Numbered from the stretch's first letter, positions 1-11,436 are shown. The stretch is DNA of 64,000 nt from Gonocerus acuteangulatus (GCA_946811695.1 OX328132.1:98374900-98438899); one strand, 5' to 3'. Notes: a model not told the origin generated them from the letters alone. A program made the numbers and translations.

Positions 1-169
1 GATTTTATTGCATTGCATGCCACCTGTAAAATTTACGTATATTCTTTGTAGTTATAAAATAATATTTGGACAGCAATAATAGCAAGGTATACCTTAGCAT
101 TGACGAGATTATTAAGCCGTTTGATTGGCTTGCTGCCTTGTAACCTTCCTGGCTTGCTTCCATTGAGAA

Positions 170-380
170 TATTGTGAGTTTCTTGGAAGTTATAACACCC
201 AGAAAGCACATGGGGGAGAGTACCTGAGTGGTTACAACACAAAGGTGCTCACACCCATTCTACTTTTCAAGTGTTTCTAGCTGCTCACTACTTCATAAGC
301 AGGAAAATATTTCTTTTAGAAGTACGTGGCTGGAGCTGTAGGGTAGAGAGGAAGTTCGTAATAACATTGTACTTTTTTGG
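170..380 (-). repeat. R1 repeat copy, truncated
   Basis: It carries the R1 signature (plus-strand gagtggttacaacacaaagg and tttctagctgctcacta) but is interrupted relative to 3,960-4,208. Its partner is 42,070-42,290. A nearby unit at 5-242 reads toward an AT-rich stretch also seen upstream of other R1 copies. Confidence 0.6.
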
Positions 381-487
381 TTGTGCATTTCTAATATGTG
401 ATTATCTTTGGACTAAGCGATATGTGTAAGAATATTTCACCTGATATACAGGGTGTGCCGTAAATGCGAACAACAATCCAATTATTC

Positions 488-772
488 TTAACCGTTAGAG
501 ATATTATTAAATCGGGAAACATCCAAGTTGCGAGCTGTGTTGTGTAAGTTCTTCGGAGTTATAACACCCAGAAAATACATAGGATGGAGTGCCTGAGTGG
601 TTACAACACAAAGGAGCTCACACCCATTGTACTTTTCAAGTGTTTCTAGCTGCTCACTATTCCATAAGCAGGAAATTATTTCTTTTAGAAGTACGTGGTT
701 AGAGCTGTAAGGTAGAGAGGAAGTTCTTAATCTCATTGTCCTATCTTGGTTGTTCATTTCTAAAAATATCAT
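488..772 (-). pseudogene. R1 repeat copy with extended frame
   Basis: This is the same coding-like unit as 3,960-4,208. The frame opens about 12 codons further upstream with a Met-Asn-Asn-Gln sequence that replaces the start seen in the other copies. It sits between the left flank and the family X element at 842. Its upstream flank matches 41,322-41,430 rather than 42,652 onward, so this piece is a mosaic of two R1 contexts. Function is unknown. Confidence 0.35.
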
Positions 773-966
773 TAAGTATATTTAAAAGTCGACTTATTAC
801 AAATAAATAAATTTAAATTGTTCATTGGAAGGAATAAGTTCAGTCCCTCCCCCATAGGGAGGAACCCCGCTTATAAGGTTGATACAATGAAACAATCCGG
901 AAGTGCCGACAAGAAAATATCGCGTTTCAGAACCCCTAGAGACCGAAAATAACGGTGGTTCAAATT

Positions 967-968
<2 letters not shown>

Positions 969-1017
<49 letters not shown>
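969..1017. repeat. (TA)n microsatellite in X1
   Basis: This perfect TA tract sits between caaatttg and tttgtctgttcgc. Tracts occupy the same internal site in the other X copies (11,365-11,432, 15,413-15,479, 38,309-38,333, 38,707-38,731). Confidence 0.95.
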
Positions 1018-1021
<4 letters not shown>

Positions 1022-3302
1022 CTGTTCGCTTATTTCTGGCTTCCCTGATGGTCCGATTTTGATAAAATTTGGTACAAAAATCTGTCGTCCAATTTGAAAG
1101 GTCAAGTTCGTTAACCAGCAGAATCCCCCCACTGGAAGATGGCGTTTGGGGCGAAATTCGCGCAAAGAAAATCGTAACGCTTACGTTTTTGAGTTCATAA
1201 GCTTGTAAGTACTCTTTTTATAGGCTTCTTGGACTAGGGAAACGAATGGAACCATTTTCAAGGCCATAGCTTTAACCGTTTTCGAGAAACCTGAAAAAAT
1301 AATTTTTGAATGCCGTTTTTGGTTTGGGTACTTAGAATCATGGGATTCAGTTGAAACATTTACTGCATGTTCTACGTTCATTAAAACTAATATGTTGAAA
1401 TTGTGGTTGCGATTGGAGTTAAGGAAGGGTTAGAATAAAATATTTTATTAACAGGCATAAAAAAGTTTTGGTAACTTTGTATACTTTCCTTAATATCTCG
1501 AAAAAGGTTGAGAATTTGGGAAACGGAAGAATACCATTAGAAAGCTTACTAAATGGTGTACAAAAAAGGTTCTAATGAAAGTTTTGATTAGGCGATGTCA
1601 ATCGGAGAAATATGTGCTTAAAACTTCAAAGTGATGGATTTCGCTTATTCGAACTGTTCTTTTTGTCTTTGATTTTGATACTTAAAATTATGGGATTCAG
1701 TTGAAACATTTTCTGCATGTTTGAATTTTATCAACACTAATAAGTTAAAATTTTGGTTACGTTTGGAGCTAAGGAAGGATTAGAATAAAATATTTTATTA
1801 ACAGACATGAAATGTTTTGGGAACTTCGTATACATTCCCTAATATCTCGAAGACGGTTAGGAATATTGGTAAACGGAGGGTTACCATGCGAAAGCTTACT
1901 AAGTGTTCTACAAAAAAGATTCTGAAACAATTTTTGATTAGGCTATGTCAATCGGAGAAATAAATGCTTAAACTTTGAAGTAATTGATTTCGTTTATTCG
2001 AACGGTTCTTTTTGTTTGTTTTTTTTCCTTGTTATTTTTTAATTGCTTAAAGTTGGATTATGTATTTGACAATAAATCAGATTAATTAAAATAAGAAAAA
2101 CAATTCATTGTTAAAAATATATCAGGCTGTACCGTATGAAATGTCAGTTTTGGATTTGTCGATTTCCTTCAAATGTCTTGAAACTGTCGAGGCTCCTACT
2201 CCGAGTTCTTTGGCATATTCCCTAGTGTTTTTAATTACTTATAGTAGTCAAATGTATTTGTCAATAAAACTGGATACGTTTAATTAGAATCAATATTTCG
2301 TTTGTTAGAATTCGAAGATGCCGTATGAATATCTAGATTACAGTACTGGTGTTGATTTCGTTCTTTAGAATTATTCTTGGTATTCCCTATTTCCATCTGT
2401 TACCCATAGTTTTTTATTGTTAGTAGGTTTTTCTTATTGATTATAGAATATAAAGCTATTTGCCTATAAAACAGGATACGTAAAATTAGTGACAATATTT
2501 CGGAGATTTCTGAGCGAAATACTTTTAAGATTTTCTACCACCACGAACGGCTTTTTTCCTCTATTTTTATCCACTAGATAGGCTTTATTTTGCATATTAT
2601 TCTGTATAAGTTTTATTCAGCAGGGGATTCCGATGAAATGTCGTGTTTTTGCTGTGGATTTTAAATACGATGTATCTAAGATTGGATAACATTAGCGAGT
2701 CTACATAGTTAAGAACCGACGACGGAGGATTACTTCTTGCTATGATTTAGTCTACATATGTATATTAAGTCCTAAATCCAAAAAATAAACATCACAACGG
2801 TTAGATACTATGAGCGAATATGGCGGTTCTTTGCCCGTAGAAACAAGGGGGCCGCAGGAAATTTACCTGCTAAGAGTTAATCCTCAAGAGCTGTAAAAAC
2901 TCAGATTCAAACATAAGGTTATATACTAAATATTCATAAAGACTACTTAGTTGTAAACCGATTCATCAATTAGCAATCAATAGTTTTCAACAAAGGTTAT
3001 ATACTAAATATTGATAAAAAGTATTTAATTAGAAAAAAACAATATTCCACAAGGCTTGTTTTTGGTCCATTTGTGTCTACTCCATAGACTTAATTAGGTA
3101 TATTATTCTATTGTAGTTGGGCAAGTAAACTTTGTTTTATTTTGTTAAATAAAGTTTTTTTTCTTGACTTGTTATTCGTCAAGACTTTTATTTGTCCTTG
3201 TGTATTTACTAGATAGGTTTTATTCGGCATATTATTCTATATAGGCTACATTAGGCAGGGTATTCTACTCAATCTTGTGTACTTCTTCTTGATCCTTCTG
3301 TA

Positions 3303-3555
3303 CATGGGCGTATATAAAAACAATTTCGGGGGGGGGGCTGAGACCATTTCCGGGGTATGGAATACTAAATATTTAGAGCTTGGAGTAGTTTTAGGCAACT
3401 AAAACGCTATTACACGTAAAATAAAATATGTTTTATGAACTAAGTGATCTTATTTAATTTATTTTTAAGGGTTTTACGAGAAGTTTTTATCATCAATTCA
3501 AAATTTCGGGAGGGGCTGCAGCCCCCTCAGCCCCTCCCCCTCATATACGCCCATG
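3303..3555. mobile_element. hAT-like MITE nested in X1, 8-bp target duplication
   Basis: A 253-bp element has terminal inverted repeats CATGGGCGTATAT and ATATACGCCCATG, with G-run/C-run subterminal blocks. The flanks are the direct repeat CTTCTGTA at 3,295-3,302 and 3,556-3,563. The empty site gatccttctgtatcc occurs at 14,561-14,575 in the related X2 element, which confirms the 8-bp duplication. An 8-bp duplication and G-rich inverted termini are typical of hAT elements. It has no coding capacity. Confidence 0.8.
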
Positions 3556-3959
3556 CTTCTGTATCCTCTAGAAAGGCTTTATTAGGCATATTTTGTATTG
3601 ATTTATAGAGCTTTGCTTTAGAATGAGAGCCAGATTCTGTAATTTCCGCTTCTGTGTAAAAGTTAGCTACTGTCGGTGTCCCTGACGCCTTAATATCACT
3701 TTTATTCGAGATGATCGAGAGGATTTTGACAATTTTCACGAGATATATAAAAAAAAATAAGTTTATTTCTTTTCTATGCTTAACAAATGGCACTAGGGAC
3801 ATGAACGGAACCGCGCTAAGATGCTGCAGTTCCTGCGAGTCGGACTTTTTGGTTGTTCATTTCTAATATGTGATTATCTTTGGACTAAGCGATATGTGTA
3901 AGAATATTTCACCTGATATACAGGGTGTGCCGTAAATGCGAACAACAATCCAATTATCC

Positions 3960-4208
3960 TTAACCGTTAGAGATATTATTAAATCGGGAAACATCCAAGT
4001 TGCGAGCTGTGTTGTGTAAGTTCTTCGGAGTTATAACGCCCAGAAAATACATAGGATGGAGCGCCTGAGTGGTTACAACACAAAGGAGCTCACACCCATT
4101 GTACTTTTCAAGTGTTTCTAGCTGCTCACTATTCCATAAGCAGGAAATTATTTCTTTTAGAAGTACGTGGTTGGAGCTGTAAGGTAGAGAGGAAGTTCGT
4201 AATATCAT
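3960..4208 (-). pseudogene. R1 repeat: coding-like unit with conserved frame
   Basis: This minus-strand unit of about 82 codons includes LEKYNGCELLCVVTT followed by [12 protein letters not shown]. The same frame recurs, with mostly missense or silent changes, at 488-772 and 42,381-42,629. Partial copies lie near 170-380, 5,800-6,030, 7,020-7,225, 33,370-33,860, 41,110-41,350, 42,070-42,290, 46,080-46,320 and 47,215-47,420. Some copies continue after the ITPKE motif with HTIFSKDS and then IEPHGWRDD before a stop, and others are frameshifted there. I do not recognise the protein family. The frame may be ancestral coding sequence, perhaps an exon of the minus-strand gene family found here, but start, splicing and function are unknown. 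Confidence 0.4.
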
Positions 4209-4384
4209 TTCCTTTCTCGGTTGTTCATTTCTAATATGAGATAATCATTGAACTAAATGATTTTTGTAAGACTGTCAATGAGAAAACACGCCCACTTCTT
4301 GAGGAAATAAAGGACATTGTTTCACATACGTTTATGGGATTTATATGTACATAGAGAGCCCTAGGCCCAACGGATTGGTGCCCC

Positions 4385-4470
4385 CCCCAATATTATTGGA
4401 CAATTACGAGCCAAAGATTGTCGTGAAGAAAAGTAGTACCTTTTAGGTGCGAACTCACGTGTTACCTCTT
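4385..4470 (-). promoter_or_regulatory. Promoter-upstream fragment of the F-box family
   Basis: On the minus strand it resembles the region upstream of the TATA box at 32.1 and 39.9 kb (ttttcttcacgacaatcttt, then cgtaattgtccaata). The TATA box and first exon are missing. The partner copy is at about 42,815-42,900. It is probably a remnant of another family member. Confidence 0.4.
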
Positions 4471-5384
4471 TGATTCTGAGGGTGAGGTAAATGCAGAATA
4501 AAATAAAAAAATATGTTAAATTAAATTATTCTATAAGTTATATAAAAACATGCCACTTATTAATACTAATGCTTATGCTAATAGTAATTATAGATATAAA
4601 CTTATTTGTCTTCCAATGATTATAATAAATCTGAGCATGTTTCATGCATCCATAATTTGACTAATCTACTTATGCTTAATATTAAAGATACATTATTTAG
4701 GCTTCCAATGTATTGCCGGCATTACCTCCCATGCTTCTCTTTACCTGCAATTATTTATATTCGCGGGTTCCTACTACAGAGATATACCCTGAGGTAAGTA
4801 TGAAGGTGACTTGATAATGCACAACTTCATAACGCCCTCCATGAGGTTCTATAGACATATCAGTCCTTGTGTCGCTCTCCTTGGAGAATATTGTGCGTGT
4901 CTTCCAATTGATAACATCCGAAAAGTACTTAGAAGCCAAGAAGAAGCTTTAGAAGAAAAGTACTCCTCGCCGCTACTGACGCCTACTTTTCCCGTAAACG
5001 GTAGTCAACATAGAAATAATTTTAATACTAAGAAGCTTTTGTTAGTTTGTATTTGCTTTTCTTCGAAAAGTTTACACTTACTGGAACGTTAAAGGTAATT
5101 ATTATTCTACTGTGTATTATTCATTTACCTGATCACGATCGTTGATACTTTATGAGGAAGATGATCGTGAAAAAAGTAGTCTGATTTAAGTATGAGAACA
5201 GGATATTTGGAAAAGCTATGTATTTTTGTAGGTTATTCGATATTTTCATTATTGGAATCATACATACGGAGTAAAAAAGACGTGAAATCGTGCTGATTAC
5301 AATTTAAATTCTTGGTAATATACCCTGTAATTTTTGGATTTCTAGTAGTTTTTATTGAGAATTGACGTTTTGCTCCAATTTCAA

Positions 5385-5425
5385 CTGATATACTGGGTGT
5401 CCTGTAAAAGCGGACCACAATCCAT
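5385..5425 (+). repeat. Solo terminus related to the foldback element end
   Basis: atactgggtgtcctgtaaaa resembles the foldback terminus tacagggtgtcccgtaaatg at 18,998. Closer versions (tacagggtgtgccgtaaatg, one mismatch in 20) occur at 448, 3,928 and 42,340. The partner of this copy is near 45,540. No second end or target duplication was identified, so these may be relics of a related TA-target element. Confidence 0.4.
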
Positions 5426-6375
5426 AGCATAGATTTACTTTAAAACATATTTAAATACTATCTTATAACCCATATGAAACTGAAAAGAATATTCAATCAT
5501 ATATCTCTATACTAGGCTTATTCTAGAAACAAATAACTTCAGCGTGTTGCTGTAAAAATATTCCAGAACTTAAAGGGAGAGTTTATTAGAGTTCATATCA
5601 GCTTTTAAAATTACGTAGATTCTTTGTAGCGCTAAAATAATATTTAGACAGCACCAATAGCAAACCATAAAAAAATGCATTAAGGAGATCACTAGGTACT
5701 TTGTTTAGCTTCTTCCTTATAAATCAGCGATCAAGGTGGCATGATATTGCAAAACATCATTACCCTATCCATGAGGCTCTATAGATATATCTGTCGCTGT
5801 CCTTGGAGAATATCGTGCGTGTGCTTCCGAGTGATGACCCCCCAAAAAATACATGGGGGGGAGTGCCTTAGTGGTTACAACACAAAGGAGCTCACACCCA
5901 TCTTACTTTTCAAGTGTTTCTAGCTGCTCACTATTCCATAACAAGGAAATTATTTCTTTAAATGTACGTGGTTGTGGAACATGTTTCTAAGCTAGAGTAG
6001 ACATATGTAAGCTCATCGTATTTTGTAGGATGTTCATTTCTAATATGCGTAAGGAATTAATTATGATTTTGGAAATGATTTCTTCATGTAGTTGTAGTTG
6101 AGTAGAACCGCATAGCAGCGTATCTGCAACACTCTTTAACGATTCTTAAGATGGGGTGATGCCTTTGCAATTATATTTAATCGAAATGTCTTGGAATCCC
6201 TAGCAACTGTATGCCTGACCGGCTAATCTTTTCGAAGCCAAAGTCTTGACCACTGCTAGCTGATCTAGCCTGATATCTACTCTCTACATCCATCCGTCAT
6301 CATTATTTAGATTATTAGGTCCCATGTTAGTCTACGATTGAGGTGACTTTCCATGCCAACGACTGTTTGATATAT

Positions 6376-6487
<112 letters not shown>

Positions 6488-6598
6488 CAATAATAATAAT
6501 CAACTTCTAGATGAAACAGAATAATGTTTCACATTGAGATTTAATAACTTAATAGAACTTGTCTTGATTATTCCTAAGGTTTTCATATAGAGTAAAAA

Positions 6599-6907
6599 AT
6601 GTTCCTTTTGCACATGTATCACGTAAAAACAGATGTATCCAATACCTACGCCAACAAAGTTCCATCATCAACGTCCATGATCAAACTGCTAGCTGGTAAC
6701 CGTAGTGGTGGCTCATGTGCGGCCACTATGGTGGCGACACCGGTGGCGCCACCGAAGTGGCCCAGTGTGCAAAGAGCCTTAGTTCCGTTTCATCATATTG
6801 TTTTGAATTTTTCGCTTTACAGGTACATTTTAGTCTACGTTCTCTGGCAGAGGGCTGGATTCCCCCACCCAATACATTCTTCAGAAGTAGTCGTAGTCGG
6901 AAAATAG
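6599..6907 (+). other. Open frame of 102 codons kept in both duplicates, function unknown
   Basis: The frame starts MFLLHMYHVK and has a GC-richer centre (GGSCAATMVATPVAPPKW). The partner at 46,791-47,099 has the same length with only Thr/Lys, Leu/Pro and Gln/Arg changes. The 3' half overlaps a dispersed repeat (acattttagtctacgttc) present at about ten other places in the window. No domain is recognised. The overlap with a repeat and the lack of splice or promoter signals make a chance frame more likely than a gene. Confidence 0.2.
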
Positions 6908-7432
6908 TTGCTGCCTGGAGCTGGACTTCATCTATCTAGGTGTCTGGATATCAAAACATCATCACGCCATCCATGAGGTTCCATTAGTATGTCTGTCCCT
7001 GAGGCGATGTCCTTGGAAAATCGTGTGTTCCTTCGGAGTTATAAAACCCAGAAAGTAAATGGGAGCGAGTGCCTTAGTGGTTACAACACAAAGGAGCTCA
7101 CACCCATTGTACTTTTCAAGTCTTTCTAGCTGCTTACTATTCCATAAGCAGGAAAGTATTTCTTTTAGAAGTACGTGGTTGGTGCTGTAAAGTAGGGAGG
7201 AATTTCAAAATCTCATTTTTGCCCTTTGCAGTACATAACCGAGTGCATAGGCTGATAAAAGCCCTACCCGTTCCTAGGACATCTGCGTAGGTGCTGTTTT
7301 TAGGAAAACAACCCAGTCTATCCGTTCGAGTATGGTTGGTCATTCATTTACTAATTGCTACGCAAATGTTCAGATTAAAAGCAGAAAAGAAAATATCTTT
7401 GAACTAATTGGTATAATTGAGAATATATTTAA

Positions 7433-7436
<4 letters not shown>

Positions 7437-7475
<39 letters not shown>
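7437..7475. repeat. (TA)n microsatellite
   Basis: Simple TA tract; the partner at 47,631-47,679 is about 10 bp longer. Confidence 0.95.
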
Positions 7476-7480
<5 letters not shown>

Positions 7481-7872
7481 GAAACAATGAGAAAATCAAT
7501 CAAACTATAATTGGTTACAGTAACAAAGAATATACCTATAAATACCTGCACGCCTTTTTTTTGTATGAAAACTTGTAATTAAAAAGAAGAAATCATAAAA
7601 TAATTAATTTTTTCCATACATGGAACTTTCCTTCTATTTAATCTATATTTAAATAGATATCTATATAAAGTGTATTTTGTATATGAGCACTCTTATATAC
7701 CCTGAGAAATAATTCTCAGAAGTTCTTTGTTATTATGCAATTATTTAATTATTATAACTTAATTATAATTCAATATCGAGCCTAATAAATTGCTGGGATT
7801 TCGACGCCAAATCTTAAACGAACATTAGTCTAGAGCTCTATAACTAAACCAAACACGTCCCTATTTTAAGTA

Positions 7873-7877
<5 letters not shown>

Positions 7878-7929
<52 letters not shown>

Positions 7930-7936
7930 TATATAA
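7878..7936. repeat. (TA)n microsatellite
   Basis: Simple TA tract with flanking partial TA; the partner is at 48,083-48,128. Between 7.5 and 8.8 kb I see only AT-rich intergenic sequence shared with 47.7-49.0 kb and no gene. Confidence 0.95.
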
Positions 7937-8829
7937 AATAATAATATGTATATATAAAATAATTATGAAGAAAACAGTTAAAAGAATAAGAATTAAGGGT
8001 TATAAGGTATAATTTATTACTAGTTTACCTGTAAATTTTCGTCTAGATCAATTTAATCCTCGACAACTCGCAGTAAACTGTGTGAAGTGAGTACTAACGG
8101 GAGGGGTCCGAGCGTCCCTTCTATTTTTTCTAGTTTACCAGACACACATTATCTGAAATGACCATATAAATGCAATTATTAGCCATAATGATCTGTAGTT
8201 GAATTTGTCCAACAATAATAATCATATAATTTAGCTATTGAAATAATAAGATCATTAATTTTGCTTACAATAAATATATTTATGCACATATAGAGAAAAA
8301 TAGAAGTAACCAATGGAAAAACAAATTAATAAATATTAATATAGTCTTCAACAGAATAAAAACGAGAAAACTATTCTTGGTGTTTCTGGCTCGTTATATT
8401 ATGACACTCACAAAACAATATTTTTGAATGTTTGCCATAAATATGTAATCTGCACATGACACACATCACTGTTGTTTTTCTTCCCTTGTTGCGTGGGCAA
8501 TAACTGCACTGCTTTCGGCACCCAGTTTCTTCTCGTTATTTGTTCTTAGGTTTACTTTCCTGTGCCCCAAGACTCGCGAATAGCAGACTTCAGGCTAGTT
8601 GATAATATTGCGAAATGTACTCACTTTGTTATGAACGTTTTGTTAATTGCTGGCCAAACACTTGCAAATATTTTCTTTTGACGGTGATCTTTTCTGTATT
8701 TAATTTATAAATAATTTGGCTATTAATACACCTACTACTCCTTTGGTCATATTATAAAATGAGATGACCTCTGGTCATTCATCGTCATCACTATCCCCAT
8801 TTATTTCGAGCATAGATTTGATTTTTCCA

Positions 8830-9000
8830 TGAAAATATTTGTTTCGTGAGAACCTGCGAGGGGGTCTCAAAGCCGCCTATCAGAAGTTCAATGAAAAAAC
8901 GCAGCTAACAGCCAAACGGAAGCTGAGGCTTTCCGCCGAATATTTGGCAGAAAGGTACTGGGAAGCCTGTGCAGGAATAAACATGATTTAGTGGGCCATA
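8830..9000 (+). pseudogene. Conserved coding-like stretch upstream of the Harbinger-like element
   Basis: The plus-strand frame RENLRGGLKAAYQKFNEKTQ, then RKLRLSAEYLAERYWEACAG, ends at a TAG. It recurs at 17,715-17,830, 31,130-31,245 and 49,040-49,200 with small changes. Copies at 17.8 and 31.2 kb are cut directly into the Harbinger interior. It is Lys/Arg/Leu rich, its family is not recognised, and it may belong to another transposon or to a lost exon. Confidence 0.3.
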
Positions 9001-9027
9001 TAAAAATATAGAGCCGGGTGGCGCTTA

Positions 9028-9752
9028 AGACGGCCATACACTATTAGATACACCTACTATTAGATACACCTACTATTAGATACAACTACTATTAGATACA
9101 CCTAGGCATACCTGTCGGGTGTATCTGATAGTCTGTGGCGGAAATAACTAGCCTCTCAGGGGACCTGACGCCTCATGAACATTCGATCAGTTGTCAGGTT
9201 TACCTGATCAGGTATTTTCAACCACTCTGATTTGTGTTTTTAATTTTTGATTTATTTTACCGTTGTGGTATTTTTATTTATTTCTTTAGCAAATCAGTTT
9301 ACAGTGAAAAATGTCGCAAAGAAATAATGACATCCTTGGTGATTACATCTAAATTTATAAAAGAGAACCATGCTTGTGGAAAGTAAAATATGATGGTTAT
9401 CACAAAAGAGATGCTGCATACAGGAAATTAGTGGACAAATTAAAGGAAATAGATCCAATTGTGATAATCTGTTGGTTCATCTCATTATTTATTCAGGAGT
9501 TGGATATGGGTAAATTTATTTCTTCTCTGGAACCATTCCTTACATCATAATTAGTGTTTTTTTCATTTGTTTATAACCATCACAAAAATTAAATAAAGAG
9601 AGATAAAGTAGATTATCTCCTGGAGAATCCAAGTTGAAAACTAACAAACTTGTCAGGTGTACCTGAAGAAGGTAGGTGACAGGTACACCCGATAGGTATA
9701 CCCGATTAGGTGTACCTACCTGTCAGGTGTACCTTATAGTGTGTGGCCGGCC
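9028..9752. mobile_element. PIF/Harbinger-like non-autonomous element, TTA target duplication
   Basis: A 725-bp element is flanked by TTA (9,025-9,027 and 9,753-9,755), with inverted termini cggccatacactattagata and the imperfect inverse around tatagtgtgtggccgg. Subterminal regions are packed with CAGGTGTACCTGA-type palindromic motifs. Inside is a coding remnant with a MADF-like domain. A 3-bp TTA/TAA duplication plus an accessory Myb/MADF-type protein is characteristic of PIF/Harbinger. The partner in the right duplication is 49,233-49,942. Confidence 0.65.
9311..9480 (+). pseudogene. MADF-domain remnant of the Harbinger-like element
   Basis: The frame begins MSQRNND and reads through an in-frame TAA at 9,350-9,352 into a MADF-like N-terminal half: REPCLWKVKYDGY, then AYRKLVDKLKEIDP. 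The Glu-Pro-Cys-Leu-Trp core and following Tyr and Leu residues match the first helices of MADF domains. After DP a deletion shifts the frame. It is preceded by a tttctttag stretch that could be a splice acceptor. The same stop is shared by the copies at 18,027, 31,456 and 49,501, so the source was already broken or the stop lies at an exon border. Confidence 0.55.
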
Positions 9753-10752
9753 TTAGATTCTCCCCGCGAGACCTCGAGGGTTTAAATGTATTTGGGAGTC
9801 GGGCCATAGACCTATGCTTTCACTCCTCTGTTTGGACTGTAGGTTTCAAAAATTACTCACAACGTAAACCAGGACTGCTGTAGTCCAAAGCACCACACAA
9901 AGTGTTGACAAGAAGAGATTATTCAGCTGGTTTCCTGGAGTCTTCCGGAGTATCCGAAGTTTATCTTGGGAAGTGGAAACCCAGCTCTCTGAGAGGTTGA
10001 CATTTTAGTCTACGTTCCCTGGCAGAGGGCTGGATTCCCCCTTCCAATACATTCTTCAGAAGTAGTCGTAGTCGGAAAATAGTTTTGTAATTATTAAAAA
10101 TAAATAGAATTGATAATACTAAAAACATTGTTATTTTAAGTATATATTAAAGTTAACGTATTATAAATAAATACACTGCACACAAATTGTTCATAATAAG
10201 GAATAATGTCGGTTTTAAGGAAAACTTATTGGCCTCCTCTGAACTGATGAAATGGATTGATAGGATAGTTCAATTGATTAGAAGTTTCACGAAGACATGT
10301 TGTACGTTAGAAGCATTAATCTAAAGCTATCGCAACTAAAATAAATAAACTCTATCTTAAGTAAAAAAAGAATTTGAAATTAGTAAAATTATATAGCAAT
10401 AAAAGTAACAATAAAGAAGTATTTAACTAGTTTCCAAGAATCTCAGAAACCTGGTCTAGGATCCGATGTTTATTATGTAAGTTGTAAATCCACCTACCTG
10501 ATTGGGGATATTTTAGTCTAGCTACCGTTTCAGAGGGCTAAATTCCCCCTGTAGGTAACATTTTCGTAGATTCTTTGAAAACTAAATATAATATTTGGGT
10601 AGGTGCTAATGGTCCTGGAAATAGATGCACCAAAAAAAAAAAAAAAAAAAAATATTTGGGTAGTACTAATGCAAATGATACAGGAGTATTACGTGTATTA
10701 ATATACTTCCCTTCTATATGATGCGAGCATGTAACAATGTGCTGTGTAGGGT

Positions 10753-11227
10753 TTATTGGCTTATGCACATTCTCTTGAATATTAGTTCCGTTTTCTTCTT
10801 GTATTTTTCAACTATTTGCTTTCTTAGAGGTAACTGGGAAATTCCTGTAAACACAGAAATAATTGCAATACTCAAAACCTTTTCGCAGTTTTTATTTGGG
10901 TATTTAAGAAAAGCTAATACTTACTGGAACGTTCTGTGAGTTCAGGCTTAATATTCTCCTGTGATATTCCTCTTATTTTTTGCCAAAAATCGCCTAAGTT
11001 AGATCTGATTACAGGACCAGAGACACAGAATTCAAATTAATCAATGTATACTTGCATTAGAGATAAAATCTCCACAGCATCTAGCGTCCAAAATGCGAAA
11101 CTAATTAGCAAAGAAACTGAATGTTAACGTTGGCAGCTTTAATTGTCTTTCTATTGTCTAACGTCTACCTAAGTACGTTTGTTGACATATCAGGAGGAAG
11201 TTCGTTTAGAATATCAATCCATCGTTT
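10753..11227 (-). pseudogene. F-box family pseudogene, copy A, interrupted by family X
   Basis: This minus-strand relic has three exons. Exon 1 (11,169-11,227) encodes RWIDILNELPPDMS with a donor AG/GTAGAC and is cut at its A-tract by the element starting at 11,228. Exon 2 (10,925-11,080) encodes the rest of the F-box (EILSLMQV) with an in-frame TAA at 11,037-11,039, then NIKPELTERS with a GTAAGT donor. Exon 3 (10,753-10,844) follows a TTTACAG acceptor and ends KKKTELIFKRMCISQ-stop. Exon 2 lacks the G expected at its start. The intact relative is at 36,011-36,558. Confidence 0.65.
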
Positions 11228-11364
11228 TTAGCGCGGTTCCTCCCTCCCCCATAGGGAGGAACCCCGCTTATAAGGTTTATACAATGAAACAATCCGGAAG
11301 TGCCGACTAGAAAATTTTGCGTTTCAGAACCCCTAGAAACCAAAAATAACGGTGGTTCAAATTT

Positions 11365-11365
11365 G

Positions 11366-11432
<67 letters not shown>
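11365..11432. repeat. (TA)n microsatellite in X2
   Basis: Imperfect TA tract at the same internal position as in X1. Confidence 0.95.

Positions 11433-11436
<4 letters not shown>

Larger units (their letters stand above)
842..3842 (+). mobile_element. Family X element, copy X1
   Basis: The left end is the hairpin-forming tccctcccccatagggagg block. The right end is cggaaccgcgctaagatg followed by a short tail ending cggac. To the right the sequence resumes as tttttggttgttcatttc, which occurs uninterrupted near 373. The right subterminal GGAACCGCGCTAA is the inverse of the TTAGCGCGGTTCC at the left end of copy X2, so the family has short inverted repeats; X1 lacks the first bases of its left end. 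Inside are a TA tract (969-1,017) and two tandem copies of a repeat with aatatctcg and cgaaagcttact. No transposase frame is seen, so it is non-autonomous and its superfamily is unresolved. Confidence 0.6.

Noticed and set aside
797..1165. Frames of 120 or so codons with long Ile-Tyr runs, as at 11,206-11,580, 15,410, 27,206, 33,216 and 40,901.
   Set aside because: They are translations of TA microsatellites within repeats, with no coding signature.
5800..5900. A box A-like agtgccttagtgg in R1, suggesting a tRNA-derived SINE.
   Set aside because: No box B at the proper distance, and R1 keeps a protein-like frame on the other strand.
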